From Betaproteobacteria bacterium (GTDB lineage: Bacteria > Pseudomonadota > Gammaproteobacteria > Burkholderiales > JACQAP01): a stretch of 64,000 nt of DNA. A model generated the notes under the pieces. The model did no database searches. It was not told the origin of the DNA and was given only the letters and a program-made list of their open reading frames with translations. Made by a program: the position numbers and the translations under genes. This document shows, piece by piece, positions 40,973-49,571 of this stretch (positions within the stretch are counted from its first letter, which is position 1; each line of letters begins with the position of its first letter). The stretch lies in the NCBI GenBank assembly GCA_016194905.1, contig JACQAP010000017.1, forward strand, positions 89,249-153,248, in the 5' to 3' direction.

Positions 40973-42193
40973 ATGGACTCCCTGATCGCTGCCGCCGCGC
41001 GCGCCCTCGCTGCCGGTGACGCGCTCGGCGCCCTCAAGCGGGTGGCCTTGCGCGACGACCCGCCGGCGCTGGCCCTGCGCGGCACCGCCATGGCCCAGCT
41101 CGGTGAATACCCGCGCGCCCGCGAGCTTCTGCGGCGCGCCGCCCGCGGCTTCGGCACCCACGAAGAATTGGCGCGCGCCCGTTGCGTGGTCGCCGAGTCC
41201 GAAGTCGCGCTGGCGATGCGCGATTTCGCCGGGTCGCCGCGTTCGCTTGTGTCGGCGTCGGACACGCTCGAAGCGCATGGGGATCGCGCCAACGCGCTGC
41301 AGGCGCGGCTGATCGCGTTGCGCCGGCTCCTGCTGATTGGCCGCCTCGACGAGGCCGCGGCCGCGCTGGCACGCCTCGATGCGCGTGGCCTGCCGCCGTC
41401 GCTGGCGGCGGTGGCCGAGCTGGCCGCGGCCGAGCTGGCACTGCGCTCGCTGCGCATCGGCCCGGCGCGAGACGCGCTCGCTCGCGCGCACGAGGCGGCC
41501 GATCGGGCACGCGTGCCGGCGCTTCTGGCCGAGGTGGCGGAGGTGAGGGCTGCGCTCGATCGTCCTGCCGCGCGGCGCCGCTCGTCCGGCGGTGAGCAGC
41601 CGCTGCGCCTCGACGAAGTTGCAGCCCTTCTGGATTCCGGCGCGCTGGTGGTCGACGCCTGTCGTCGTGGTTTGCGCGCCGGTGCCGCGTGGCGGCCGCT
41701 TGCGCGCCGGCCCGTGCTGTTTGCGCTGGCGCGCGCGCTCGCCGAGGCGTGGCCCGGCGATGTCGATCGGGAAGCCTTGATCGCGCGCGCGTTCGGCGCC
41801 CGCCGACCCAACGAGTCGCATCGGGCGCGCCTGCGGGTCGAGATCGGCCGTCTGCGCGCGCTTGTCGCAGAGCTGGCGCGCATCGAGGCGACCCCGCGAG
41901 GTTTCGTCCTCAAGCCGCGCGGCGCGCGCGAAGTCGTCGTGCTGGCGCCGCCCATCGACGGCAATCAGGCGTCACTGGTGGCGCTGCTCTCCGACGGCGC
42001 GGCCTGGTCGACCTCGGCCCTGGCGCTAGCCCTGGAGGCCAGCCAGCGTACCGTCCAGCGCGCGCTCGTCGAGCTCGAGGCCGCCGGACGGGTGCGCTCG
42101 ATCGGGCGGGCGCGGGCGCAGCGCTGGCTATCACCTCCTCTGGCGGGATTCACGACGATCTTGTTACTCCCCACCGCGCTGTCGTTCGAATAA
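40973..42193 (+). CDS. helix-turn-helix protein with helical-repeat N-terminus
   Basis: 406 residues, very rich in Ala and Arg. Residues 1-200 are helical repeats of TPR type (ALALRGTAMAQLGEYPRARELLRRAARGFG and similar), and the C-terminal part from about 330 contains a winged-helix-like segment (STSALALALEASQRTVQRALVELEAAGRVRSIG). It looks like a DNA-binding regulator of an unnamed family. It lies 46 bp upstream of the beta-propeller gene and may control the following genes. Its exact start is uncertain because no good ribosome binding site is visible. Confidence 0.7.
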   Translation: MDSLIAAAARALAAGDALGALKRVALRDDPPALALRGTAMAQLGEYPRARELLRRAARGFGTHEELARARCVVAESEVALAMRDFAGSPRSLVSASDTLEAHGDRANALQARLIALRRLLLIGRLDEAAAALARLDARGLPPSLAAVAELAAAELALRSLRIGPARDALARAHEAADRARVPALLAEVAEVRAALDRPAARRRSSGGEQPLRLDEVAALLDSGALVVDACRRGLRAGAAWRPLARRPVLFALARALAEAWPGDVDREALIARAFGARRPNESHRARLRVEIGRLRALVAELARIEATPRGFVLKPRGAREVVVLAPPIDGNQASLVALLSDGAAWSTSALALALEASQRTVQRALVELEAAGRVRSIGRARAQRWLSPPLAGFTTILLLPTALSFE

Positions 42194-42238
42194 AGTGCTC
42201 TCACCGCGCCACCCCGTGGGCGCCAAAAGGAGACAGAG

Positions 42239-42913
42239 ATGGCAGGCAAGGCAGTAAGCGAAAGACTCCAGGCGGCAACCCGTCCGGCCGAGATCGTGCG
42301 CGAGTACGGATTTCCCGGCGTCGACAAAATCGCCGGTGTCACCCACGATGGCCGGCGTGTTTGGGCCGCGACAGGCGCGAAACTGGTGGCCTTCGATCCC
42401 GACAGTGGCGACCCCATCGATACCCTTGACGTCGCTTGCGATGCGGGTACGGCCTTCGATGGAAAATACCTCTACCAGATTGCCGAGGCGCGCATCGACA
42501 AGATCGATCCCGCCACCGGCGACGTGGTGGCGTCGATCCCGGCACCCGGCAAGGGCGGCGACTCGGGGATGGCCTGGGCCGAGGGCAGCCTGTGGGTGGG
42601 GAACTATCGCGATCGCAAGATCCACCAGATCGACCCCGCTACCGGCGCCATCAAGCGCAGCATCGAATCCAACCGTTTCGTCACCGGCGTGACCTGGGTC
42701 GACGGCGAGATGTGGCATGGCACCTGGGAAGCGGAGGAGAGCGAGATCCGCCGCATCGATCCAGACAGTGGCGTCGTGCTCGAGCGGTTGCAGATGCCCA
42801 AAGGCGTGGGCGTCAGCGGGCTCGAATCCGACGGCAAGGACCTGTTCTACGCCGGCGGCGGGCCGAGCGGAAAAGTCCGCGCCGTGCGCCGGCCCAAACG
42901 CAGTCCGTCCTGA
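42239..42913 (+). CDS. beta-propeller protein (NHL/glutamine-cyclotransferase-like repeats)
   Basis: 224 residues built of about five blade repeats with the pattern x-D-P-x-(T/S)-G-x (FDPDSGDPI, IDPATGDVV, IDPATGAIK, IDPDSGVVL), each followed by a G-x-x-W strand. No signal peptide is seen. Such small propellers bind ligands or catalyse rarely; relatives are annotated as glutaminyl cyclase-like or YVTN proteins. AAAGGAGA precedes the ATG. It stands between a HTH gene and the first DUF899 gene, the same direction. Confidence 0.75.
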   Translation: MAGKAVSERLQAATRPAEIVREYGFPGVDKIAGVTHDGRRVWAATGAKLVAFDPDSGDPIDTLDVACDAGTAFDGKYLYQIAEARIDKIDPATGDVVASIPAPGKGGDSGMAWAEGSLWVGNYRDRKIHQIDPATGAIKRSIESNRFVTGVTWVDGEMWHGTWEAEESEIRRIDPDSGVVLERLQMPKGVGVSGLESDGKDLFYAGGGPSGKVRAVRRPKRSPS

Positions 42914-43024
42914 TCCCGCCGGGCCGCTGACGGCCTGACTGGAAATTCCAACCGCAAGTAAGCGCGCCGTCCACCGGAAGGCGCATTGGCTGAACTCACC
43001 CTTTTTTCCGAGAAGGAGCTCATC

Positions 43025-43837
43025 ATGAAAGCAGCTGTCAACGAAAAGAGCGTCACCCAACCGAACCTCGCCAATCATCCCATCGTCTCGCCGGACCGCT
43101 GGATCGCCGAGCGCAAGAAGCTGCTGGCGCGCGAAAAGGAACTGACGCACCTTCGCGACCAGATTGCCCAGGAGCGGCGCGCACTGCCCTGGGTGCGCAT
43201 CGACAAGAACTACGTCTTCGACACGCCCGAGGGCCGGCGCACGTTGGCGGATCTCTTCGAGGGTCGCAGCCAGCTCATGGTGCAGCACTTCATGCTTGCG
43301 CCCGGCTGGGAGCAGGGCTGCAAGAGCTGCTCCTACATGGCCGACCATACCGACGGCATGAAGATCCACCTGGAGCATCGCGACATCACCTTCGTGGCGA
43401 TCTCGCGTGCCCCGATCGAACAGATCGAGCAATTCCGCAAGCGCATGGGCTGGCAGTTCAAGTGGGTGTCCTCGAACGGAACCGACTTCAACCACGACTT
43501 TCACGTCAGCTTCACGCCGGAAGAACGGGCCAGGGGCAAGGGCGAGGTCTACTACAACTTCGGCATGACGAATTTCCCGGCGGAGGAAGCGCCCGGCATC
43601 AGCTTGTTCTACAAGAACGACGCAGGCGAGGTCTTCCACACCTACTCGACCTACGGCCGCGGTGTCGAAGTGATGATGGGCACGTACAACATGCTGGATC
43701 TCGCACCCAAGGGCCGCGACGAGGACAATTTCAGCCAAGGCATGGAGTGGGTGCGCCACCACGACCGCTACGAGCCGGCGCCGGCTGCCAAGGCCGGGCG
43801 GTTCGTGCTGCGCGGCGCACAGCTAAAAGCCGGCTAG
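43025..43837 (+). CDS. DUF899 family (thioredoxin-like) protein, copy 1
   Basis: 270 residues from the ATG at 43025 with GAAGGAG upstream. The family pattern is complete: RREKEL-type helix, LPWVRIDKNYVFDTPEG, QHFMLAPGWEQGCKSCSYMADH with a CxxC, ISRAPIEQIEQF, MGWQFKWVSSNG and VFHTYSTYGRG. The fold is thioredoxin/peroxiredoxin-like, suggesting a redox role, but no activity is established. It is followed 20 bp later by a small membrane protein. A second copy is at 49749. Confidence 0.88.
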   Translation: MKAAVNEKSVTQPNLANHPIVSPDRWIAERKKLLAREKELTHLRDQIAQERRALPWVRIDKNYVFDTPEGRRTLADLFEGRSQLMVQHFMLAPGWEQGCKSCSYMADHTDGMKIHLEHRDITFVAISRAPIEQIEQFRKRMGWQFKWVSSNGTDFNHDFHVSFTPEERARGKGEVYYNFGMTNFPAEEAPGISLFYKNDAGEVFHTYSTYGRGVEVMMGTYNMLDLAPKGRDEDNFSQGMEWVRHHDRYEPAPAAKAGRFVLRGAQLKAG

Positions 43838-43857
43838 CCTGGGCGAGGGAATCCATC

Positions 43858-44436
43858 ATGGCAAGCTACTGGCCATGGCTGGCGGTCGCAGGGGTCGGCG
43901 CCCTTCACGGGCTGAACCCTGCCTCCGGCTGGATGTTCGCCGCCGCCTGGGGCGTGCATTCGCGTGATCGGACGAAGGCGCTGCGGGCCCTGATGCCAAT
44001 TGCGGTCGGGCACGCCACATCGGTCGCGCTCGTGGCCGGCGCCTTTGCAATCGGCCTGTCGATGGATCGCGTTGTGATGCAAGTCCTGGCGGGCGGGTTG
44101 CTTGTCGCCGTCGCGATCTGTCACTTCTCTGGCCACAAAGTCAGGCGGGCGCCGGCCGGGAAGGCCGGGCTGGCGCTCTGGTCCTTCATGATGTCCAGTG
44201 CGCACGGCGCGGGCTTGATGCTGGTGCCGGTGCTGATGCCGCTATGTTTGGGAAATGGAGCGGCGGGGGAGATCGCCGCATCGGGCTCGCTCACGCTGGC
44301 GCTCGCGGCCGTCGGCGTTCACACCGCAACGATGATCGCCGTCACTGGCTTGGTCGCCTACGGTGTTTGCCGCGGCGTCGATACCGGTGCGAGCTGGCTT
44401 CGAAGCTTCGGCACGCAGGCAAAAGGCGAGGCTTGA
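43858..44436 (+). CDS. small polytopic membrane protein (NicO/LysE-like)
   Basis: 192 residues with about six hydrophobic segments. The first contains VGALHGLNPASGWMFAAAWG; the HGLNP motif and a second histidine-rich helix (IAVGHATSV, MSSAHGAGLM) recall nickel/cobalt (NicO/RcnA-like) transporters. A metal-export role is only a suggestion. It is coupled to the DUF899 gene upstream. Two decayed fragments of the same gene lie at 45321-45431 and near 49572-49616. Confidence 0.75.
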   Translation: MASYWPWLAVAGVGALHGLNPASGWMFAAAWGVHSRDRTKALRALMPIAVGHATSVALVAGAFAIGLSMDRVVMQVLAGGLLVAVAICHFSGHKVRRAPAGKAGLALWSFMMSSAHGAGLMLVPVLMPLCLGNGAAGEIAASGSLTLALAAVGVHTATMIAVTGLVAYGVCRGVDTGASWLRSFGTQAKGEA

Positions 44437-44450
44437 TCCCGTCGTTTTCG

Positions 44451-44503
44451 CACAAGAGGAAAACGACGTTTCAATCTGATAGTGCCGATAGTGCTTTATG
44501 CAT
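44451..44503 (+). repeat. interspersed AAACGRCGTTTCAATCTG repeat, copy 1
   Basis: The element contains AAACGACGTTTCAATCTGAT and, after a short break, AGTGCTTTATGCAT. The same order occurs at 56426-56474, and the first half at 58391-58421. It contains the GAAACG/CGTTTC-like dyad seen in those copies. Confidence 0.7.
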
Positions 44504-44532
44504 ACATCTGTACAAACCACATAGGAAAATCC

Positions 44533-45285
44533 ATGAAGATCAAATTATTCGTGGCATCAATCGCAATCAGTCTCGCTGGAGTTGGCATATCAGCATCGTC
44601 CGGCCAGGCCGCTGAGACAACTATCGAGCAGATGCCAGCCAAACTCGAAACGCAGTTTGCACTGAGCGCCGTGCCTCCGGCATTGCGGGACAAGGCAACC
44701 GTTTATCTGCTTGATCCCGAGAAGGGCTATCAGCTTTCCCGGCAGGGGACGAGCGGTGTGACATGTCTTGTAGAGCGCACCGTCTGGGAATGGGTCGATT
44801 TTCGCAACGACATCTATATTCCCCTCTGCTATGACGCCGTGGGCACAAGGGCTCACTTAAGCGTCATCATGGACACGGCCACGCTTCGCGCTCAAGGAAT
44901 GGACCCTGTTGCCTTGAAATCTGAAATTGAAAATCGTTACAAGAACAAGACCTATAAAGTTCCAGAAAAGGCGGGTTTGTCTTACATGGTCGCGCCGCTC
45001 ATGCGCGCATTGGGGCCTCCTGACATGAAAATCCATACCATGTCCATGCCGCACCTGATGTTCTACGCTCCGAACATCACGAACGAAGACATTGGGGCAG
45101 TTCCCAATCTCAGTGTTCATTCCAGCCTTCTTTATCCGTTCATAGATAAACAAGGTAACGCTGAGCAAAGCTATATGATCCAACTCATCGGAGAGGCGGA
45201 GAAGGCCAGGATCATGGCTGACGAAAAGAATCTTCTCGCTGCCCTCTGCACCTATCGCGATTTTCTTTGCCTTCCCCATCACTAG
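44533..45285 (+). CDS. exported hypothetical protein
   Basis: 250 residues from MKIKLFVASIAISLAGVGIS at 44533 with AGGAAA upstream; a signal peptide ends near GQAAE. The mature protein has a central VTCLVERTVWEWVDFRNDIYIPLCYD segment and a C-terminal PHLMFYAPNITNEDIGA that recur in a family of uncharacterised secreted proteins. GC content and codon use are lower than in its neighbours, which suggests recent arrival. I do not know its function. Confidence 0.65.
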   Translation: MKIKLFVASIAISLAGVGISASSGQAAETTIEQMPAKLETQFALSAVPPALRDKATVYLLDPEKGYQLSRQGTSGVTCLVERTVWEWVDFRNDIYIPLCYDAVGTRAHLSVIMDTATLRAQGMDPVALKSEIENRYKNKTYKVPEKAGLSYMVAPLMRALGPPDMKIHTMSMPHLMFYAPNITNEDIGAVPNLSVHSSLLYPFIDKQGNAEQSYMIQLIGEAEKARIMADEKNLLAALCTYRDFLCLPHH

Positions 45286-45320
45286 AAGGGATCTTCTGAT
45301 CCTGGTCGGACCATGCCAAG

Positions 45321-45431
45321 CCTCTGGCGGGCGTGGTTGCTTGCCGCCGTCGCGATCTGTTACTTCTCGGGACGCACAGCAAGGCGGCCGCGGGCGCCGG
45401 CCGGGAGTGCCGGGCGGGTGCTCTGGTCCTT
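45321..45431 (+). pseudogene. decayed fragment of the NicO/LysE-like membrane protein gene
   Basis: The segment aligns with 44084-44189 of the intact gene: both contain GCCGTCGCGATCTGT, CTTCTC, GCGCCGGCCGGGA and GCTCTGGTCCTT in the same order with scattered changes. It is an internal piece without start or stop, left by duplication or by a rearrangement around the hypothetical gene. Confidence 0.75.
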
Positions 45432-45436
45432 GCCGG

Positions 45437-45476
45437 TTGACACTTCGCGCAAACTGTGAAATGATGATCGTCATCT
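45437..45476 (+). promoter_or_regulatory. promoter and operator of the TetR gene
   Basis: A consensus -35 box TTGACA lies at 45437-45442; the -10 region 17 bp on is covered by ATGATGATCGTCAT (45461-45474), a near palindrome that matches the perfect palindrome at 46113-46128. A bound repressor would block the promoter. Confidence 0.65.
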
Positions 45477-45490
45477 AAATGCTCGCTGCC

Positions 45491-46072
45491 ATGACACGAA
45501 CCTCCCGCAAGCAAAAGGAAGCCACGCACGAACGCATCGTCGAGGCCGCCGCGCGCGCCATCCGGCGCAGCGGCTACGGCGGCACCGGCGTCGCCGACAT
45601 CATGAAGGACGCCGGCCTGACGCATGGCGGCTTCTATGCGCACTTCCCTTCGCGCGAAGCGATGCTCGCCGAGGCAGCGGACCGCGCCGGTGCGGACTCC
45701 GTCGCCGCGTCGCAGCGCATTGCGGCCGCCGCACCGCCGCAGCAGGCGTTGCACGCGCTGCTGCACGCTTATCTCTCGAAGGAGCACCTCGACGCCGTCG
45801 AGACTGGGTGCCCGATCGCTGCCCTCGGCTCCGAGATGCCGCGTCAAGCGCCCGAAGTGCGGCGCTCGGCCACCCGCCGCATCAAGGAAATGATCGATCT
45901 CGTTGCCCGCCAGTCGCCCGACTGGGGGCGGCCGGACGCGCACGAGCGTGCGCTCGTCATCGTGGCCACGGCGGTCGGCACCTTGCTGCTGGCGCGTGCT
46001 GTTGACGACCCCAGGCTTTGCGATGCGCTGCGCAAAGCCACGCTGAAGTACCTCGCCCCGGTCGGCGCCTGA
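45491..46072 (+). CDS. TetR/AcrR family transcriptional regulator
   Basis: 193 residues from MTRTSRKQKEATHERI at 45491; an in-frame ATG at 45479 is also possible. The TetR helix-turn-helix is IVEAAARAIRRSGYGGTGVADIMKDAGLTHGGFYAHFPSREAML, and the C-terminal ligand domain has the CPIAALGSEM motif of the NemR/YvdT-like group that senses reactive or electrophilic compounds. Its own promoter and the following SDR gene share the ATGATGATCRTCAT operator. Confidence 0.92.
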   Translation: MTRTSRKQKEATHERIVEAAARAIRRSGYGGTGVADIMKDAGLTHGGFYAHFPSREAMLAEAADRAGADSVAASQRIAAAAPPQQALHALLHAYLSKEHLDAVETGCPIAALGSEMPRQAPEVRRSATRRIKEMIDLVARQSPDWGRPDAHERALVIVATAVGTLLLARAVDDPRLCDALRKATLKYLAPVGA

Positions 46073-46112
46073 CTTTACCTGCACTCATGACCGGCTTTCG
46101 TTCGAAAAAGAA

Positions 46113-46128
46113 TATGATGATCATCATA
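46113..46128. promoter_or_regulatory. TetR operator before the SDR/MDR genes
   Basis: TATGATGATCATCATA is a perfect 16-bp palindrome 93 bp before the SDR start. The 14-bp core differs by one base from the site in the TetR promoter at 45461-45474, so both are likely bound by the TetR protein. Confidence 0.75.
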
Positions 46129-46221
46129 CAAAATGGGGGGCCAGGTGACGAACAACACCATCACCGTTCTGCAGTCCCGCGTACTTGATTGGTAACTTTT
46201 ACTCCCCTGAAAGGAATTCTC

Positions 46222-47076
46222 ATGAAGCTAAAGAGCAAGATAGCACTCGTTACTGGCGCCTCCTCAGGCATCGGCGAGGTTACGGCAGAGCGGCTCACGA
46301 AGGCCGGCTACAAGGTGTACGGCACCAGCCGACGGGGAGCCCGAGCGGGCCAGCAATCGTTCGAGATCCTGGCCCTCGACGTGACCAGCGACCAATCCGT
46401 CGACGCCGCCGTCAAGGAAGTGATGCGATTGGAGGGCCGCATCGACCTGCTCGTGAATAACGCCGGCTTCGGTGTCGCCCCCGCCGGAGCGGAAGAGAGC
46501 TCCATCGAACAAGCCCGGTCGATTTTCGATACGAACTTCTTCGGCGTCGTTCGGATGACACGTGCCGTCGTGCCGCACATGCGACGACAAGGAGGCGGCC
46601 GCATCATCAACATCGGCTCCGTGCTGGGTTTCCTGCCGATGCCGTACGGGGCGCTCTACGCCGCAACCAAGCACGCGATCGAAGGTTACTCGGAATCGCT
46701 CGACCATGAGCTACGCACGAGGGGCATCCGGGTCTCGGTCATCGAGCCCGCATACACGAAGACGCAGTTCGACGTGAACTTGCTGGAAGCGGATTCCAAG
46801 CTCGATGAGTACCGTGAGATTCGTGCGGTCTTGGGCAAGACGCTCAAGGAAGTGATGGCCGCTGCCGACCAGCCGGGCGTCGTCGCCGACGTCGTGCTGC
46901 AGGCTGCCAGCGCGGTTCGCCCGAAAGTCCGATACACCGCCGGCGGGCTCGCAAGACGCTTGCGTTTGCTTCGCAGATTTGCGCCGGCTGGCGTGCTGGA
47001 CGCCGGAATCCGAAAGGACCTGCATCTCGACACGCTGACGGCATCACTGCTTCGCACTCCGGTCCTGGAAAAGTAA
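46222..47076 (+). CDS. short-chain dehydrogenase/reductase
   Basis: 284 residues from MKLKSKIALVTGASSGIGEV at 46222 with AAAGGAA upstream. TGASSGIG binds the cofactor, NNAG follows, and INIGSVLG with YAATK holds the catalytic Ser, Tyr and Lys. It is an SDR of the retinol-dehydrogenase-like or ketoreductase group. The perfect TetR palindrome lies in its promoter region and two medium-chain reductase genes follow, so it belongs to a TetR-controlled reductase operon, perhaps for detoxifying carbonyl compounds. Confidence 0.93.
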   Translation: MKLKSKIALVTGASSGIGEVTAERLTKAGYKVYGTSRRGARAGQQSFEILALDVTSDQSVDAAVKEVMRLEGRIDLLVNNAGFGVAPAGAEESSIEQARSIFDTNFFGVVRMTRAVVPHMRRQGGGRIINIGSVLGFLPMPYGALYAATKHAIEGYSESLDHELRTRGIRVSVIEPAYTKTQFDVNLLEADSKLDEYREIRAVLGKTLKEVMAAADQPGVVADVVLQAASAVRPKVRYTAGGLARRLRLLRRFAPAGVLDAGIRKDLHLDTLTASLLRTPVLEK

Positions 47077-47094
47077 CCTGTTTGGGAGAGCACT

Positions 47095-48081
47095 ATGACA
47101 TTCAAAACACTGCTCGCAACAAAGACAGATAAAACGATTTCCACCAGCGTGGTCGACATGAACGAGCAAGATCTCATGCCCGGCGACGTCGCCATCGCTG
47201 TTGACTATTCGACTGTGAACTACAAGGACGCGATGGCCATTACCGGGCGCGCGGACATCATTCGCCACTTCCCGCTGATCCCGGGCATCGATCTGGCCGG
47301 CACCGTCGAGGAGTCCTCGCATCCCGGCATCGCTGTCGGAGACCGCGTTGTCGTCAACAGCTGGGGCTTGAGCCAGACGCATCACGGCGGATACGCGCAG
47401 AAGGCGCGCGTGAAAGGCGAGTGGGTGATCAAGATTCCGGCGGCCTTTTCGACCAAGGACGCCATGGCTATCGGCACGGCCGGGTACACGGCGATGCTAT
47501 GCGTGCTGGCACTCGAACATGGCGGCCTCACACCGCAGCGTGGCGACATCCTCGTCACCGGCGCCAATGGCGGTGTGGGCTCCATCGCTATCGCCATCCT
47601 GTCTCATCTTGGGTATCGCGTGGTTGCGTCGACCGGACGTCCCGAGGAAAGCGATTATCTGCGCAGCCTTGGCGCGGCGGAGATCATCGAGCGCCGAACG
47701 CTTTCAGAGCCGGGAGCGCCGATCGCGAGTGAAAGATGGGCGGGCGCCGTGGATTCAGTCGGCAGTCGTACGCTGGCAAACATATTGGCGCAGACACAGT
47801 ATCGCGGCGTGGTTACGGCTTGCGGCCTGGCTCAGGGCGTGGATCTGCCTGCATCGGTCCTGCCGTTCATCCTGCGCAACGTGAGCCTTGCCGGCATCGA
47901 TTCCGTCAATGCCCCGCGGGAGGTCCGCATCCAGGCCTGGGCGCGACTCGCGCGTGATCTGGAACTGAGCAAGCTCGCCCGCACGACGCAGGTGGTCGGC
48001 CTCGCAGACGTGCCCGCTGTCGCAGGCCGGATGTTCGAAGGGAAAGTCCGCGGCCGCACAGTCGTCGACGTCAATGCGTGA
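47095..48081 (+). CDS. acrylyl-CoA reductase (AcuI/YhdH)-type MDR oxidoreductase
   Basis: 328 residues with the YhdH/AcuI sequence pattern: SVNYKDAM-like VDYSTVNYKDAMAITG, FPLIPGIDLAGTV, WGLSQTHHGGYAQKARV, TAGYTAMLCVLALE, the NADP motif VTGANGGVGSIA and VSLAGIDSV near the end. Enzymes of this family reduce acrylyl-CoA and other activated alkenes with NADPH. It lies 18 bp after the SDR gene with GGGAGAG before the ATG. Confidence 0.93.
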   Translation: MTFKTLLATKTDKTISTSVVDMNEQDLMPGDVAIAVDYSTVNYKDAMAITGRADIIRHFPLIPGIDLAGTVEESSHPGIAVGDRVVVNSWGLSQTHHGGYAQKARVKGEWVIKIPAAFSTKDAMAIGTAGYTAMLCVLALEHGGLTPQRGDILVTGANGGVGSIAIAILSHLGYRVVASTGRPEESDYLRSLGAAEIIERRTLSEPGAPIASERWAGAVDSVGSRTLANILAQTQYRGVVTACGLAQGVDLPASVLPFILRNVSLAGIDSVNAPREVRIQAWARLARDLELSKLARTTQVVGLADVPAVAGRMFEGKVRGRTVVDVNA

Positions 48082-48161
48082 CTGCGCTTGCCACCGTTCC
48101 GCGCAGCGACACCATGGGTGACCAGTCCACGATCGACGCAACTCCGGGGAGAGATCTCACC

Positions 48162-49187
48162 ATGTCGCAAATGAATCTGCCAGTCATGAAGGCATTCGTC
48201 GTCGATCGCTATGGAAGCAAGGATGGCATGCGGCTCAGCGAAGTGCCAAGTCCGGAGCTGCGCGAGGATGACGTATTGGTCCAGATCCACGCCGCTGGCG
48301 TGAATCCTCTGGATTCAAAAATAAGGGACGGAGAATTCAAGCTCATTTTGCCTTATCGCTTGCCGCTCATTTTGGGTAATGATTTCGCCGGGGTCGTGGT
48401 CCGGGTCGGATCTCGCGTGCGGCAATTCAAGCCTGGCGATGAGGTCTATGCGCGACCGGATGCCGATCGAATCGGTGCGTTTGCGGAATTCATTTCGATC
48501 AAAGAGGATTCCCTTGCGAACAAGCCGAAAAACCTGACCATGGAAGAAGCAGCTTCTGTCCCCCTGGTCGGCTTGACCGCCTGGCAAGCCCTGATCGAGA
48601 AAGCGAACCTGAAGCAAGGGCAAAAAGTTCTGATCCACGCGGGCTCGGGTGGTGTAGGAACATTTGCCATTCAGCTGGCGAAGCATGTTGGTGCCATCGT
48701 AGCGACGACAACGAGCACGGCGAATGTCGGTTGGGTGAAGCGCCTCGGCGCGGATATCGTGATCGATTACAGCAAAGACGATTTCGCAACCATCCTGCGT
48801 GATTACGATGTGGTCTTGAACAGCCTGGGGGGAGTAACGCTCGAAAAATCCTTGCGCGTGCTAAGACCCGGTGGAAAGCTCATCTCGCTCTCCGGTCCAC
48901 CTGATCCCGCTTTCGCGGAAGCCATCGGGTCGCCTTGGTTGTTGAAACTGGTAATGCGCCTCTTGAGCTATCGAATCAGGACAAAAGCAAAACGTCATCA
49001 CGTCAGCTACTCGTTCCTTTTCATGAGGGCAAGCGGCGACCAATTGCGCGAGATCGGTTTTCTGATTGACTCCGGCGTCATACGACCAGTTGTGGACCAG
49101 GTTTTTCCGTTCGAATCGACCAAGGAGGCGATGGCCTACGTCGAAGGCGGACGCGCGAAAGGCAAGGTAGTCGTCAAGGTGAGATAG
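48162..49187 (+). CDS. NADP-dependent quinone-oxidoreductase-like MDR protein
   Basis: 341 residues from MSQMNLPVMKAFVVDRYG at 48162, chosen because GGGGAGAG precedes it; a longer frame begins at 48078, overlapping the upstream stop. It is a zinc-free medium-chain reductase: AAGVNPLDSKIRDGE, LGNDFAGVVVRVG, the cofactor motif HAGSGGVGTFAIQLAK and the C-terminal GRAKGKVVVKV. Such proteins reduce quinones or enones with NADPH. It is the last gene of the TetR-controlled cluster. Confidence 0.9.
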   Translation: MSQMNLPVMKAFVVDRYGSKDGMRLSEVPSPELREDDVLVQIHAAGVNPLDSKIRDGEFKLILPYRLPLILGNDFAGVVVRVGSRVRQFKPGDEVYARPDADRIGAFAEFISIKEDSLANKPKNLTMEEAASVPLVGLTAWQALIEKANLKQGQKVLIHAGSGGVGTFAIQLAKHVGAIVATTTSTANVGWVKRLGADIVIDYSKDDFATILRDYDVVLNSLGGVTLEKSLRVLRPGGKLISLSGPPDPAFAEAIGSPWLLKLVMRLLSYRIRTKAKRHHVSYSFLFMRASGDQLREIGFLIDSGVIRPVVDQVFPFESTKEAMAYVEGGRAKGKVVVKVR

Positions 49188-49211
49188 GGGTAGTCGTAGG
49201 AAATCTTCGAA

Positions 49212-49236
49212 GGCCGGGGGCAGCCCGGCGGCTGGT
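49212..49236 (+). repeat. GGCCGGGGGCAGCCCGGCGG repeat, copy 1
   Basis: The 25-base string continues with CTGGT and recurs exactly at 58158-58182. Both copies follow a gene end closely. The copy here is followed by a degenerate form of the hairpin seen at 58180-58213. Confidence 0.8.
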
Positions 49237-49360
49237 CACTTTTGGCTCCGGCTAACGCGTCGGTCGCATCAATGAAATGATCGCGATCCGCCGCATTACC
49301 CTACGCCGCAACTGCGTTGTCTTCGCGCGGCCCAAGAAAATCGAAGATTTCAGTGGAGGC

Positions 49361-49545
49361 TAACCTGCTTAACCGGTTGGCTGCTGATGAGTGCTTTTAG
49401 TTGATAACCGGTTAAGCAGGTTATGCCGAAGCTAAAAGCCCTCATTTGCGAAGGCAGCTGCTTACCCGGTTATGCCGCAAACTAAAAGCTCTCTTCAGTT
49501 GCTAACCGGTAAGCAGGTTATGTCGGAACTAAAAGTCCTCAAAAG
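49361..49545. repeat. cluster of dyads and imperfect tandem repeats
   Basis: TAACCTGCTTAACCGGTT (49361-49378) and AACCGGTTAAGCAGGTTA (49406-49423) form a perfect 18-bp inverted repeat. The motif TAACCGG(T)TAAGCAGGTTATG followed by CTAAAAG recurs near 49405, in weaker form near 49460, and near 49500, about 45-50 bp apart. The rest of the 49188-49748 gap holds no gene other than the fragment near 49572. Confidence 0.7.
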
Positions 49546-49571
49546 AAGGCCGCCCCGGCCGGTGTAATCGC

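Noticed and set aside
45286..45478. A possible short gene starting ATGCCAAGCCTCTGG
   Set aside because: The sequence is a mutated piece of the membrane protein gene at 43858 and the frame is not maintained.
49361..49545. Integron attC-like sites, because GTTAAGC and GCTTAAC fit the GTTRRRY/RYYYAAC cores
   Set aside because: The inner L boxes and the unpaired extrahelical bases of attC hairpins are not visible, no integrase is present, and the following gene is not cassette-like. Kept only as repeats.
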